Shown piece by piece: positions 26,201 through 36,206 of a DNA stretch of 64,000 nucleotides. Below the pieces are notes generated by a model. It saw only the letters and a list, made by a program, of their open reading frames with translations. It did not search any database and was not told the origin of the DNA. How positions within the stretch are numbered: position 1 is the stretch's first letter; each line of letters starts with the position of its first letter. The position numbers and the translations under genes were made by a program. Source of the stretch: Trogon surrucura (Eukaryota > Chordata > Aves > Trogoniformes > Trogonidae); the NCBI GenBank assembly GCA_020746105.1, contig CM036658.1:8850689-8914688 (forward strand). The letters run 5' to 3'.

Positions 26201-27781
26201 TTCTATCGCTAAGTCATCAGCTGAGAAGTTAATAGCATTCTTTAAAGAGTGCAAAAAATAGGCTAGCAGGAGCATCACTATTGATTATGTTTCTGTTAAA
26301 CTACTGATTTCAAATGGCTTGTGTGGGTGTAACTGAATCATATCCAGTCCTTTCGAAACAGACAAGCAAAACGTGAGAAAAAAGAGAAAAAATTCTGGAA
26401 ACAAGGAGGAAATGTAGTTTCTATGTTATCTGAGTTTGTTCTTTATCTTATTTTTCTTTAAATTTTACTTCCTTTACCAAACGGTGGCCTGTCATTCCTG
26501 TGTACATGGTGTGTGGCATGATCAGTAGTGACTTTCATTAAACCCTTTGACAAATAAACTGAAAAGAGTAATGTAAAAAATGGAAAAGATACTGCTTCTA
26601 ACAGCTGGAAGTATTTTGCTGGATTCAGAAGTCAGTTTTATCAGGAAGCGATTTGCCGGAGGACTTTCAGCTTCATCTGCAGGACTGTGTGCATGAAGCG
26701 TTCTCTTGGTGGACTTGCATTCCAGAAATTAAATGCCCACTTACATATCCACATTGTATCATGTATGACAAAAGGGCTGAACATGTGCAAATATTCAGGG
26801 ACTGTGAGCAAATATTTTTCTAGTTGCTATTTATAGCTTCCAGACTGTGAAGTGCAGGTCCTAACTAGGCCTCAACTGTTGATGTCCACTATAATGAACA
26901 AAATTACTTTCTCTGATTCAGGGTATTGGTCTTTAAATGGTCATACACCTACCATGCAGGAGCAGATTGGGGGTAAAAACAACAACAACAACAACAATCT
27001 CAGAAAACCTTGGCCAACCAAACAAACCCACAAACCAAACCCCGTGATCCTACCCTGAAGCTATTTTAAACAAATTCTTGGGAGTGACTGCTCACTGCTG
27101 TTTCTTCAGATGCAGGAGGTGCAGCATCCTTCCCTGTGCATGTTGCTGCATCCCTTCCCATCTTGTTTTCCCTTGCACCCACACAACCCTGTAAGACACA
27201 GCGTGATCCAAGGATGACTCAGTACTGCAACTGAAGTGCTGGACATTGGCTTCAAAGAAGGTTAAATCAACAGTTTCCACCTAAAGAGGATTTCTGTCTT
27301 GCTCTGTATCTGTGGCTGCGTGTATTTTGGCATAATGACACCACCTCTGCATGGTTTTTGGCTCTGTATGTTTCCTAGTATCAAACTGCATAGGATCTAC
27401 ACACCACATGAAGCCAAACCATGGTCTTTGAGGTTCTTCACAACTGATGACAGAACTACTGTTCTAGTTATGTGACTGCATGAAGTGCCGGAGTCTGTAT
27501 TGATGTGTCCCATCAGAAAGGATCCAGTCCAATTTTGATAAAGAGACTTTTTCAAGCCTGTCAGTGAGCGTTCATAGCCCAGAAGCAGGGCTTGAGTTCA
27601 GCTTCTCCCACTACAAGCTCAGGACAGACAGCAGTCACATGTAGCTGATTCCATCAGTGAAAGTTTTTCTCATCCCTTTTACCCATTAGGATACGTAAAT
27701 GCCAAAATGCATCCAAATATTCACGTGTTTGCCTTTTTCTCTTTGCAGAATCACTCTGCCTCTATGACTGAAGTCACATGA
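8138..27781 (+). CDS. PLPPR1: PLPPR1, phospholipid phosphatase-related 1 (last five coding exons)
   Basis: A multi-pass brain membrane protein of the LPP-related family (PRG-3/LPPR1), linked to neurite and filopodium outgrowth and considered not to be an active lipid phosphatase. Coding exons 8138-8270, 16757-17007, 23457-23633, 25598-25729 and 27749-27781 join in frame to 242 codons. This corresponds to residues from about 85 to the end of the roughly 325-residue protein; the start lies left of the window. Visible features are hydrophobic segments, a conserved glycosylated-type loop (CKPNYT), PSKH in place of the LPP PSGH motif, and NRVSEYRNHCSD in place of SRxxxxxHxxxD, so the catalytic His is Asn. 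The C-terminus ends SMTEVT. All junctions are GT/AG. The intron upstream of 8138 hosts TOPORS-like copy 1 in antisense. Confidence 0.97.
8271..16756 (+). other. PLPPR1: PLPPR1 intron (8.5 kb)
   Basis: Non-coding DNA with one antisense CR1 fragment (12394-12695). The short open frames in it have no codon structure or family resemblance I can recognise. Confidence 0.85.
12394..12695 (-). repeat. CR1 3'-end fragment
   Basis: Reads on the plus strand as the reverse complement of a CR1 3' end: a tagaatcatagaatc tail, then ttggaaaagacccttgagatcat, and further in cttttgtcctgtcac-like sequence. It is interrupted by a T-rich run at about 12513 and is clearly diverged, so it is an old insertion in a PLPPR1 intron. 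Confidence 0.85.
16757..17007 (+). CDS. PLPPR1: PLPPR1 coding exon (251 bp)
   Basis: Acceptor cctcacag|gag, donor gccacg|gtgagt. It completes the split Gly codon and encodes VFAFGLFATDIFVN through SIYSALYAT. It contains the extracellular CKPNYT loop and PSKHAALS, the altered counterpart of the LPP C2 motif (Lys for Gly). Confidence 0.97.
17008..23456 (+). other. PLPPR1: PLPPR1 intron (6.4 kb)
   Basis: Non-coding. It contains a GT-rich/AC-rich stretch around 18700-18760 and 19050-19090 (ccaaccaaccaacc) and the 21-bp minisatellite at 23001-23058. Nothing else is recognisable. Confidence 0.85.
23001..23058. repeat. 21-bp minisatellite with ATGCAT core
   Basis: Two perfect 21-bp copies (23017-23037 and 23038-23058) of a unit containing ccatcatgcatgttac, preceded by a diverged partial copy (cataatgcatgctag). 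Each unit carries the palindrome CATGCATG. It lies about 400 bp before the next PLPPR1 exon. Confidence 0.85.
23457..23633 (+). CDS. PLPPR1: PLPPR1 coding exon (177 bp)
   Basis: Acceptor tttcag|atg, donor tttctg|gtaagc; 59 whole codons. It encodes MYITSTIKTKSSRL through AVALFL. It contains NRVSEYRNHCSDV, aligned to the LPP C3 motif with Asn at the catalytic His position and Asn for the first Ser, consistent with a pseudophosphatase. Confidence 0.97.
23634..25597 (+). other. PLPPR1: PLPPR1 intron (2.0 kb)
   Basis: Non-coding, ending in a long T-rich polypyrimidine tract (25569-25584) before the acceptor. No repeat or RNA gene recognised. Confidence 0.85.
25598..25729 (+). CDS. PLPPR1: PLPPR1 coding exon (132 bp)
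   Basis: Acceptor ttatacag|ggg, donor gcacag|gtactg; 44 codons encoding GICVVHNFKG through SPLETLSAQ. This is the start of the cytoplasmic C-terminal tail, including the Pro/Lys-rich TKPKPEDPRG stretch. Confidence 0.97.
25730..27748 (+). other. PLPPR1: PLPPR1 last intron (2.0 kb)
   Basis: Non-coding. A short (AAC)n run lies at about 26978-26997. Nothing else recognised. Confidence 0.85.
27749..27781 (+). CDS. PLPPR1: PLPPR1 terminal coding segment and stop
   Basis: Acceptor ctctttgcag|aat; encodes NHSASMTEVT and stops at TGA 27779-27781. The C-terminus is the conserved PLPPR1 end, with a possible PDZ-type terminal TEVT. The segment is too short to be seen as an ORF and was placed by splice logic and family knowledge. 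Confidence 0.95.
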   Translation, partial: NHSASMTEVT

Positions 27782-29045
27782 GATGGAAGACTGGCAGCCG
27801 AAGCAGTTTTTTATTGCCCTTCAGTTCAGTACTCCCAGACACACAGTTACTAAATGTCTAACTGTGATGACCAGTATTATGTTATGTCTAGTTAGAGGCT
27901 AATGTTTTGTACTTTTTTTGTATGAGGAAGTGATGTAGCTTGCCCTGATTTTTTGTCAGCTTTAATATGATTATGCCGGAATTTAAAAGCAAAATGGAAA
28001 AAGAACAAAAAAAAAAACCCTTTTCTTGTTTAAAGTGTGCACTGAGGAACTACATCTATGGAATTGTTGATGTTGTTATGTGATATTTGTACACAATTTT
28101 TTTTTCATTTTTGAATTTATATATCTTGAAGAAAAGAAAATTCACTTTTACCTTTTCTTACCATAAGAAGTGCTTCTACCAGTGGGTCATATTCTGATCT
28201 GAGTAAGCTCAGCATAGATCTGAAGTAATCGCATATATTTAATTCAGATGAAAATAATGGTGATCAGGAATCTAACCTGAATGATACAAATAATAAGCAT
28301 CCATCCCTGATTCAGTGAGCTACTTCAGCATTCCGTAGTATTACGGACTTCGAGTAGCCACACAGTTTCCACGCTACTTGGCAGGCTTGAAGTATGTCCT
28401 TAAGCATCTCGCTGAATCAAAGCCCGATTGTTCTGGTGTGGGTGATTGTGCTAGTTATTGAAGAATAACTAAAACAAAATGCTCAGTCTGCAATACAGAG
28501 AGACTGGACATGAAAAATTATAGTAGTAGCTGATAGCATGTGAGCTGACTATATCATCTCCCTGGATCTCCGTTCCTCTCCCAGGCCCAGCTAAAGCTCC
28601 CGGTGAGACCTGGCTTCAGGAATTGACTATGGGGATATACAGCCACCGCCGTGGGGCTGAGGCTGCGCTTTAAGTGTTCCATAACTTCATCGTAGATTTG
28701 TGGGGTAACTAGTGACACTGCTGCAAAGGAAAAGTGACACCACTTCTGCAGTGGAGTGGAGTGGCATTACTTGGCATTCACACTGGTGTAACCAAGAAGC
28801 CAATTTTGCCCTGACAGCATAGTTTCCAACTGAGGGGGCTTGGCAAGTCAAAAAATAAAAACAAAACCCAACGAAACAAACAAACAAACAAAACCAACCC
28901 CAAAACAAAACAAAAACTAACCTGACACAGTGTGTTGTAGCAGTCTGCATTTTTGTAAATTCTGCCGTACAGAATTTATATAAAAACTGCAATTTTACAA
29001 TTTAACAACTTTGTGTAGGGAATAAAAAGATACTTAATTGGGGGT
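27782..29045 (+). other. PLPPR1: PLPPR1 3' UTR (probable extent)
   Basis: AT-rich sequence after the stop with several A- and T-rich runs and an (AAAC)n-type purine stretch at 28853-28916. The end is set by the AATAAA at 29021; longer isoforms using later signals (for example AATAAA near 29566) are possible. Confidence 0.65.
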
Positions 29046-29062
29046 GGGGGGTGGTGGGGAAG
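29021..29062 (+). terminator. PLPPR1: Poly(A) signal and G-rich downstream element of PLPPR1
   Basis: AATAAA at 29021-29026 is followed 13 bp later by ttgggggtggggggtggtgggg (29039-29060). A G/GT-rich element at this distance is the classical downstream partner of a strong cleavage site and supports this as the main 3' end. Confidence 0.6.
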
Positions 29063-32000
29063 AACGAAAAAGAGCCCGTTTATAATGGCTAGAACTAGGG
29101 CAAAGGCTTCATTACGTGACTTTCACTGTTTCTAGGATTTTCCTGCATCTCATTCTTCTAGCATGGTGATAACTGCTGTGTGTCTCCTGTAAAGAATGGA
29201 GCCTGTCTGTACTTTTACTGGAATGTTTACCTCACATTTCCATGTTGGTTCTTCTTGGCTTTTTTTGTATATTTTTTCCAAAACAGATGCGAAAAAAACC
29301 AACAAACTATCAAAAAAAACCCCGTGTAGCCTGGTCTCTGTCTTTTGCATGTGACACAAAGAAAATCTGGGGGGTTTGTGCCTGGTCTTGCTTGGTTTCT
29401 TACAGGTTGGTATTTTCTCCTGATTCGATATTCTAAGACTTCAGTCTTAGGAATATGATGATCAGGCTTGGGCTATGCAGGCTTTCTGTGACCATGAGGA
29501 ATCATCAAGAACACCTGGGTCCCACACTACAACTTTGATCCAAATTCCACAGGGAAAATTTCTGCTGAATAAATTTGGCTGTGGAACTGGTCCTTGTTAT
29601 GCTGTGTCAGGCAAATAATGACACATTAGGAAGGCTTATCAACAGTGAATACTCACCACACTCAGTCAGAAGCATGTTCTGTATCCTAGATTTTGCAGCT
29701 GTGGCCCCTGGGGTTGTGCTCCTCCAAAGTCTGCAGCACGAATCTCACGTTCTTGGTCAACAGCTCACCAGAACTGGTAGAGGTGTCATCCTCCTCTGCT
29801 TATCTGCCAGCGTGACGGTACCAGCAGCCTTCCTGAAGGTGGAAGATGTGGTTTCTGAGTTTCTTACCCATCTTCCAGGTTGAAGAGGGATTTGAATCTT
29901 GATTTTTCCGCTTCCTGAAGGACTTATTTATCCTTCCAGCTAAAAGCTATCACAGGTACCAGTTTAAAGTAAACCCGCTTGTTCCACTCAAAATTGCTCC
30001 ATGAAAACAGTGCCAAGTGGAAATCTCAGTAACAGTGAACACTGCCACAGGCCTAAAAACACAGCTGCCATCAAGGCAGCTTTTAGAATTCTTCCCTGCT
30101 TGTGAAAGGACCCCATTTTTGTAAGTTCTTCTAATAGTTTCTAGTTTTCCTTAGATGTTAGCTGTATGTCAGGGGTTTTTTGCAGCTACAGAAAAACTTG
30201 TAATAGCTACACGTTAGTTTTTCTTCCCCTGTAACTGATGAAGTTTGCTTTTAATCAGAGGGGGCAAGAAGTGAAGTCAGGAGGACAAGAAAATAAATGC
30301 AAGTCTTGAGAAATGAGAAATTTCACCCACAGGTGAAATGTTTTCTACAAAACATGTTTACAGCAAGGTTAAATTCTGTATGTCTGATACTTCTGGGAAT
30401 GGTTCAGAAATACCCTAGTGATACCACCCGCTCATAGCTCCCCTGGTTTCTTTGGGTACACAAATACCTGAAGCACTTGGGAACTGCTGCTTTTGCGTGT
30501 CACAGTGCTCAGTTCCTTTATTCAGCTGCTTTCTTTCTTCTCAGTAGCTCTGAAGCAATTTAAGAAACCTTTTCTCCTCTCCTTTCAAGTTGAGGAATTA
30601 CAGCATAGCGTTAAGTGTTCTACTGTGTCATGTTTGTTGCGGCACAAATGTGAAGGGAGCCAAGAATGTTTCACTGGTCACTGGAAGGCTGGCTGATCAC
30701 AAATCCTTTCCCTGCAGCTTATGCAAAAAAAAGTGTGATAATACCTACTTCAGAGACTGCTTGGGAGCAGTGAAGTATTATTTTAAGGAAATTATGTTTT
30801 CGTTCCATTACAGGGAAGATGCTTACACCTCTTAGTAGTTATTATTTCAAAAATTACTTAGAAGTGTTAGCTGCACTTTCTGCTCATGCCCCAGCCCCAT
30901 TCTATGTCTCTCCCAGCAGCTTTAGTAGCTCACCAATATGAGCAGGAGAGTGAAAACCAGAAGACTGAAAAACAGGAAGTTAGGCAAGAAAGGAGCATGA
31001 CAACAGCCTCATCTCGAGTTTTGCTGTGTCTGAGTTGAGTTGAATTGGCATTTCCCTAATTTCAGGTACTTCAGTCCCTCTGAGGTGCAAACCTCACACT
31101 TTAATCAACACCCATGTGCAAGAAGCTGCGGGGGCTAATGTAGGAGGGAAGAGGTCAGACGTGAGTATTTGAGATGCAGAACTTCTAAATTCCTGTAACA
31201 GTTGAAAAACAGCTGAAAAACCAAAATCTGAAATTACATCAGTCTTGCACGGCACACCTGTGCCACAGAAAGGCTAAGAGTTCTAGGTTCTAGGTTTAAA
31301 CACTAGTTTTAGGTTTAAACACTTTTTTTTAATCCTTAGGCTTTCCAAAGTACCCAATTTCTATTGAATTCAATTATAAACAAATAAATAAAAGCCCCAC
31401 TCACGCATTTGCAGGAGGACTGATCTCTGTTTCAGGCAGAATCACTAGAGAAGAATCAAAAGAAAGCACGGAAAAGCCAGGTAAGGAGCATATTTCTTAA
31501 CAGACACTGTACAGGCTGGTGTCTCCATGACAGAGACAAAGTGGCTCCTGCAGATCTAGTCAGCATCAGCACCAGCACCGTCTCTCTATTCAAATTTGGA
31601 GGAGGATAAACTTGTTTCTAACGCCGACCTCCCACTTCCGCACGGTGTGCCGATCTTCCCTCCATACACGCACCTATGAAGACAGGGGCAGGTGGTTGTC
31701 CTGATCCCAAGAGCTGCACTCCAGAGCCTTTGCACCCAGCCAAGGGGCACAATCCACACGGCTGGAGGAGCAACAACCGCAGCTTTGCAGGGTACCCACT
31801 GCCCTGTCAGACAGGCATTAGCCTGGGAGCCGAGAGAGGCCACAGCCAGCCTGGTGGGTGACATCCCAAGCAGGGGGGTCAGGCCCTGCTGCCAATCCCA
31901 CTACAGAGGCCAGGTCCATACCTGAAGTGCATGGAGCTGCCCACAGCCTAAGAGACTGTCCAACTCCGTGATGAAAGCTCAGCCATTGCAGCATACTTCA

Positions 32001-32609
32001 TGCAGTTAGCTGTAACAGTGGACTACAGAAGCCACTGTTAGCTGCCTGAGCTCTTTGCACACTGAATATAGAGACTGATGTGCCTCGAAACAGGAACAAA
32101 AAAAAAAGAAATAAAAATACAGTGGCTAACTAAAGACTGAATTTTCCAGTTGGGGTGATAGTTTCCAGAAGGCGGACACACATTGCTTCTGAAGCAGAAT
32201 CAGTTACTGCTGACAGGGTCTTGTTTTCAACCCCAATAAACTAAAATTATATATAAATAAATAAGTGATAATAAAAAAGGTATGCTGGCTTACTTCCCTG
32301 CTCCTTCCCCAAGAGTTTACTGGGCCACACTCATTTTGGTGGCCAAGTTAAAGAGGGCTCCTGATGTAGGCAAACTGCACTCACAAAAGCCCATTACACA
32401 GTCTGGAACCAAAGACAGTAAGTTTACAAGCTGCAAGGAAGAAACTGGGGGGCCGCCACACCCCATTTATCCCCACTGCACCCTGTAACTGTTGGGCACC
32501 ACAGTAAAGGCCAAAAGCATGCATTAATACTGTTGCTGACCATACTGCACAACCTTTTCACAAGAAATTCTGCCCTTTTTTCCAATATAATAAACAGAAA
32601 CAGTGAAAC
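29063..32609. other. Intergenic region between PLPPR1 and MRPL50
   Basis: About 3.5 kb with no gene, RNA gene or clear repeat that I can recognise. There is a small duplication of aggtttaaacact at about 31290-31322. In human, BAAT lies in this interval; no exon resembling it is visible here. Confidence 0.65.
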
Positions 32610-32630
32610 CTAAGGACAAGTAAATGAACA

Positions 32631-32636
32631 TTTATT
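32631..32636 (-). terminator. MRPL50: MRPL50 poly(A) signal
   Basis: Minus-strand AATAAA (plus tttatt), about 100 bp beyond the MRPL50 stop codon. This gives a short 3' UTR, as expected for the gene. Confidence 0.75.
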
Positions 32637-32736
32637 GGTGATATTCGGTTGCTACCACAGTGAAAGGGCTCTGCTTCTGCTCAGCAGTCCCACCTCAGGA
32701 AGACAAGCAAAGCAAAGCAGTGCTTCACGGTAGAAC

Positions 32737-33130
32737 TCACTTCTTCCAGGTAATCTTCAGGTTTGAGGGCAGATCTGCAGCACACAGTTCATCAAACTTG
32801 GACACATCCTTCACAGGTGTGCTGTAGAAATTCAGGACATCTTCAGCACTGCGCATCAGGTGTAGCTGTGAATTGGGGACAGCGTGACCAAATTCTGCTG
32901 CCAGCTGAGCCAGGAGGCGAAATTTTAACCTGTTTTCTTTGAGGGGTGTCTGCTGCCAATTACCAGGAAGTGCAGGTCCAAAAATCTCCTTGACACGAGA
33001 CTCGAGGCAGGTCTGTATGTCCTCTGGAGGACTGTAGTTTCTGCTGCGTGGTGGGGGACAGATCAGGCTGGGTTCACTTTTCTCTTGATGAATTATTTTG
33101 TCTTCTTCTACTTCTTTTTCCTCTTTCCTG
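32737..33130 (-). CDS. MRPL50: MRPL50 coding exon 2
   Basis: Minus-strand acceptor TGGTGTCAG|CAGG; 394 nt to the TGA at 32739-32737. It carries most of the mature protein, including the conserved ending [11 protein letters not shown]. Confidence 0.94.
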
Positions 33131-34015
33131 CTGACACCAGACAGAAGTATTTTCAGTCTCTGGGCTACTTAAGACTGAGACAGAGCACATTTTTACTTAC
33201 AGTCTTCTAGCATTTTACTCAACCTACCCTGTAGCCAGTTTACATGTACTACAGACACAGCAGATTCATGATGCAGTCAAGAACAAAAATGCAGAAGTTA
33301 ACATCTGTTTTGCTCCCAAGTGCTACTCAACACATACACTGTCTGACATATACTGTCTCTACACAGAAATCACTGCCTACTTATTGGTCTGAGTGTAAGC
33401 AGAATTTTAAAGATATTAATGACTTGTTTTCCCAGTTAAGGCTCCATTTTCTAATCTCTTGTGGAATAAGTATCATAGAAAATAACCACTACTACGGGAA
33501 AAAAGCAGTGTCCACAAATTCAAAAATATATATATATATGATCTGTGGTTTTAACTAGAAAATTTAAGCCTTCCCCAAGTTACCAGAGCTGCCCACATGC
33601 CAGAACCTAGCCAACAAGACAGGCGTAGTTCCACTCAAAACGTTACAGAGAAACGGCGATTCTTCATCCCCACCGCCCTGAAACGTCTTTCAACACACCC
33701 TGCAAGTTCCCCGACCAGAGCAGGCAGGAGCCCTCGAGAAACCGGACGCTGCGCCGCCACGCCCGCTGAGGGAGGTCGCTGCAGGCCCCGAGGCCGCGGC
33801 CCGAGGAGCTCGCCCCGCAAAACCCAGCACCGCGGGCCGCGACTCCGAGCCACCAGCGCTCACCCGGCCGCAGAGCAGGGCGGCAGCGGGGACAGTCCCC
33901 CTCCCCGCACCGCCCGCCGCCGCCGTTACCTCCGGCCGCCCCAGAACGCCCGGCGCGCCGGGGCGCCGAGGCCCAGCCGCCCGCCCGTCACCCGCAGCGC
34001 CGCCACCGCCGCCAT
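32737..34015 (-). CDS. MRPL50: MRPL50, mitochondrial ribosomal protein mL50
   Basis: A component of the large subunit of the mitochondrial ribosome. Two coding exons, 34015-33930 and 33130-32737, join through a split codon (AG|C) to 159 residues plus stop, matching the roughly 158-residue human protein. The N-terminus ([20 protein letters not shown]) is Ala/Arg-rich without acids, as expected for a mitochondrial presequence. The middle is acidic/basic ([11 protein letters not shown]). The C-terminal part follows the family pattern: [53 protein letters not shown]. The promoter is a CpG-rich, TATA-less region. It runs opposite to PLPPR1 and parallel to ALDOB. The gene is intact. Confidence 0.94.
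33131..33929 (-). other. MRPL50: MRPL50 intron
   Basis: Begins GTAAC at 33929 and ends TCAG at 33131. The first part (about 33700-33929) is very CpG-rich, a continuation of the promoter island. A (TA)n run lies at about 33527-33539. Confidence 0.88.
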
Positions 34016-34300
34016 GGCCGGGGCGGCACCAGCCTCCTCCCGGCAGCCAGCGCGGCGGAAGTGACGCACGTCCGCCCCGCGCGCTCCTCGCGGGAGGTGT
34101 GGTCCCGACGCGCGCGCGCCTGTGTCCCGTCAGCGCCGTCCGACCGCGAGAGGAAGGGACGGGCGAAGCCCTGGTACAGCGCCCCGGAGCGGGTCCCACA
34201 GGAACGCGTCCGGGCGGGGTTTGAAAGTCTCCAGAGAAGGGGACTCCACACCCTCCGTGGGCAGCCTGTGCCAGCGCTGCGGCACCCGCACAGCGATAGA
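33700..34300 (-). promoter_or_regulatory. MRPL50: CpG island / MRPL50 promoter with ETS site
   Basis: Dense CpG dinucleotides in about 600 bp centred on the MRPL50 start. About 40 bp upstream of the ATG lies GGCGGAAGTGACG (34054-34066, plus strand), an ETS/GABP (NRF-2)-type site joined to a CRE half-site. This is typical of nuclear genes for mitochondrial proteins. No TATA box is visible. Confidence 0.75.
33930..34015 (-). CDS. MRPL50: MRPL50 coding exon 1
   Basis: ATG at 34015-34013 in the strong context cggccATGG; 86 nt to the donor CGGAG|GTAAC. It encodes the Arg-rich, acid-free presequence. Confidence 0.92.
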
Positions 34301-34372
34301 AGTTTTTATTGAGGTTTTTGTGGAACCTGTGGTTGTAGAGTTTGTGATCATTGCCCCTCGTCCTGTCACCGG
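34212..34372 (-). repeat. CR1 fragment
   Basis: Reverse complement of CR1 3' UTR: ttgaaagtctccagagaagg, gggcagcctgtgccagcgct, gcccctcgtcctgtc blocks in order. Diverged, and truncated at both ends. Confidence 0.8.
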
Positions 34373-35039
34373 TGTGCGGAAAGTGGCGCTGCCGGAGGTC
34401 AGCGTTCACAAAGAGGACAGAGGAGTCTCAGCTGCATTCGAGTAAAGGCAGATGTCACCGGGGTGGCCACGGCCCAGCGAGGTCTCTCCAGTTGCCGGAG
34501 GACGCGGCCCCTTCATCCCCCGTCCCGGCTGCAGGAGCCCCTCTGCCTCTCCCTGGGGGCTGAGGCACTCGGGAGGTGCAGACCCCCCCCCCCGCCTGTT
34601 CCACCTTCCGCGTTACCGGTGCCCCCTTCACAACACGCGTCACCGTTCCATTAACTTTATGCTGCCCAGGGCGAAGAAGTTCGTGTTCATGGGCCTCTTA
34701 AGCCCGCGTGCTCCTTCTCAAAGTTGGAGAGTTCAGAGCGTCCTCGCTGCTGACTTCGTTAACCGCCCTAATGGCCCGCGTGTCTCGTTATCTTCTCCTC
34801 ACAGACTGTCCTTGGACTCCCTCGTTCATGAAGGACGCTCCTCTTTGTTCCATCACTCACAGGAAGAAACACACACACTCCCCTTCCTGTTTCACCACTC
34901 GCTTGTAAAGACACTCGACTCTCTTGTTCTCTCAAAGTCCAAATGTCGGTGGTTTGGGTTGGGTGGCTTCATCTCTGCCTGTCTTTGCAGGCATCGCCAG
35001 ACTGATGCTTTCCTGATTTATTCATCACTTTAAAGTGAA
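34373..35039. other. Intergenic stretch between CR1 fragments
   Basis: GC-rich, with a 12-C run near 34583. Open frames cross it, but I recognise no protein family or splice structure. ZNF189, which lies beside MRPL50 in human, is not visible. Confidence 0.55.
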
Positions 35040-35780
35040 TTTGTACGACTTAACCAGCTGGTTATCACACTGCACACCACTCAGAGGAGCCTGGCCCCAT
35101 CTCCAGACACCCGCCCTTCAGGTGTTCGTAAGTGCTGATGAGATTCCTGATCACCTTCCTATGGGCTAAACAGACCAGGCTTGCTCAGCCTCTCCCCACA
35201 TGGGAGATGCTCCAGTCCCGTCATCAGCTTTATAACCTTCTTCTGTCCCCTCTCCAGCAGTTCCCCATCATTCTCGAACTGGGGAGCCCAGAACTGGACA
35301 CAGCACTCCAGATGGGGCCTCGCCAGGGCAGAGCAGAGCAGGAGGAGGACCTCCCTCGACCTGCTGGCCGCACTCTTCTTGATGCACCCCAGGATGCCAT
35401 TGGCCTTCTTGGCCATCAGAGCACATGGCTGGTCATGCTGTGGTCCACCAGGACTGCCAGGTCTTTTTCTTCAGAGCTGCTTCCCAGCAGGTCAGCCCCT
35501 AACCTGTACTGACGCAGGCGGTTACTCCTCCCGAGGTGCAGTCCCCTACACTTGCCCTTGCTGAATTTCGTGAGATTTCTCTCTGCCCAATTCTCCAGCC
35601 TGTCCAGGTCGCTCTGGATGAGAGCGCAGCCTTCTGGTGTGTCAGCCACTTCTGTCAGTTCCGTGTCACCAACAAACTTGCACAGGGCACAGCCTACCCC
35701 TTTTCCCAGGTTGTTGATGAACCTACTGAACAGGACGGGACCCAGGACTGCCCCCTGGGGAACACGGCCTCTTACAGACC
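35040..35780 (-). repeat. CR1 LINE 3' part (copy D)
   Basis: Antisense CR1 with the familiar order of blocks (agcctctccccac, ctggacacagcactcc, gatgccattggccttcttggcc, cagccttctggtgtgtcagcc). It is nearly identical to the reverse complement of copy B (3240-3830), marking it as part of the same duplicated unit. Confidence 0.9.
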
Positions 35781-36206
35781 TCCAACAAGACTGGCTTTCC
35801 TCGTTTCATCCCTGCACACTGTGGTCCAACCTCCTGCCCAAAGCAGGTCTATCCCCGAGATCAGACCACGTGCTCCGTTGGGGCTTTGTGCAGCTGGGAC
35901 TTGAAGCCCCACAGCACAGAGAGGCGGCAAAAACCTCTCTGGGCAAGCTGTTCCCTTGCCAGACTGTCCTCGTGGGAGAAAGGTGGTCACTGGTCCCCAG
36001 GCGGAACTCCCCAGATTTAGCTGTGCCTGTGGGGGCAGACGGCCCGCTGCGATGTCGCCGTGCAGTGGCCTGTGGGTTGGGCTGAGCCGATGTTCAAGCC
36101 AGGGTAGCACAGCTGTGGAAACTGCAGTGCCACCAACCCGTGCTGTCTGCTGGGTAGTGTCAAGTAGACACGGGTGTAACACAACCGAGAGGGAGCAAAT
36201 TGATAG
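35781..36206. repeat. Shared upstream segment of the TOPORS-like unit (copy 3 side)
   Basis: Inverted near-copy of 2826-3240. It ends abruptly at ..ttgatagc (about 36206), where copy 3 sequence begins. In copies 1 and 2 the same motif is instead followed by the CRE promoter. Confidence 0.7.

Noticed and set aside
33597-34064. 155-codon plus-strand and 239-codon minus-strand (34409-33690) frames at the MRPL50 promoter
   Set aside because: These are CpG-island frames rich in Arg, Pro and Gly. The real product is the spliced MRPL50 frame, which has the family sequence and length.
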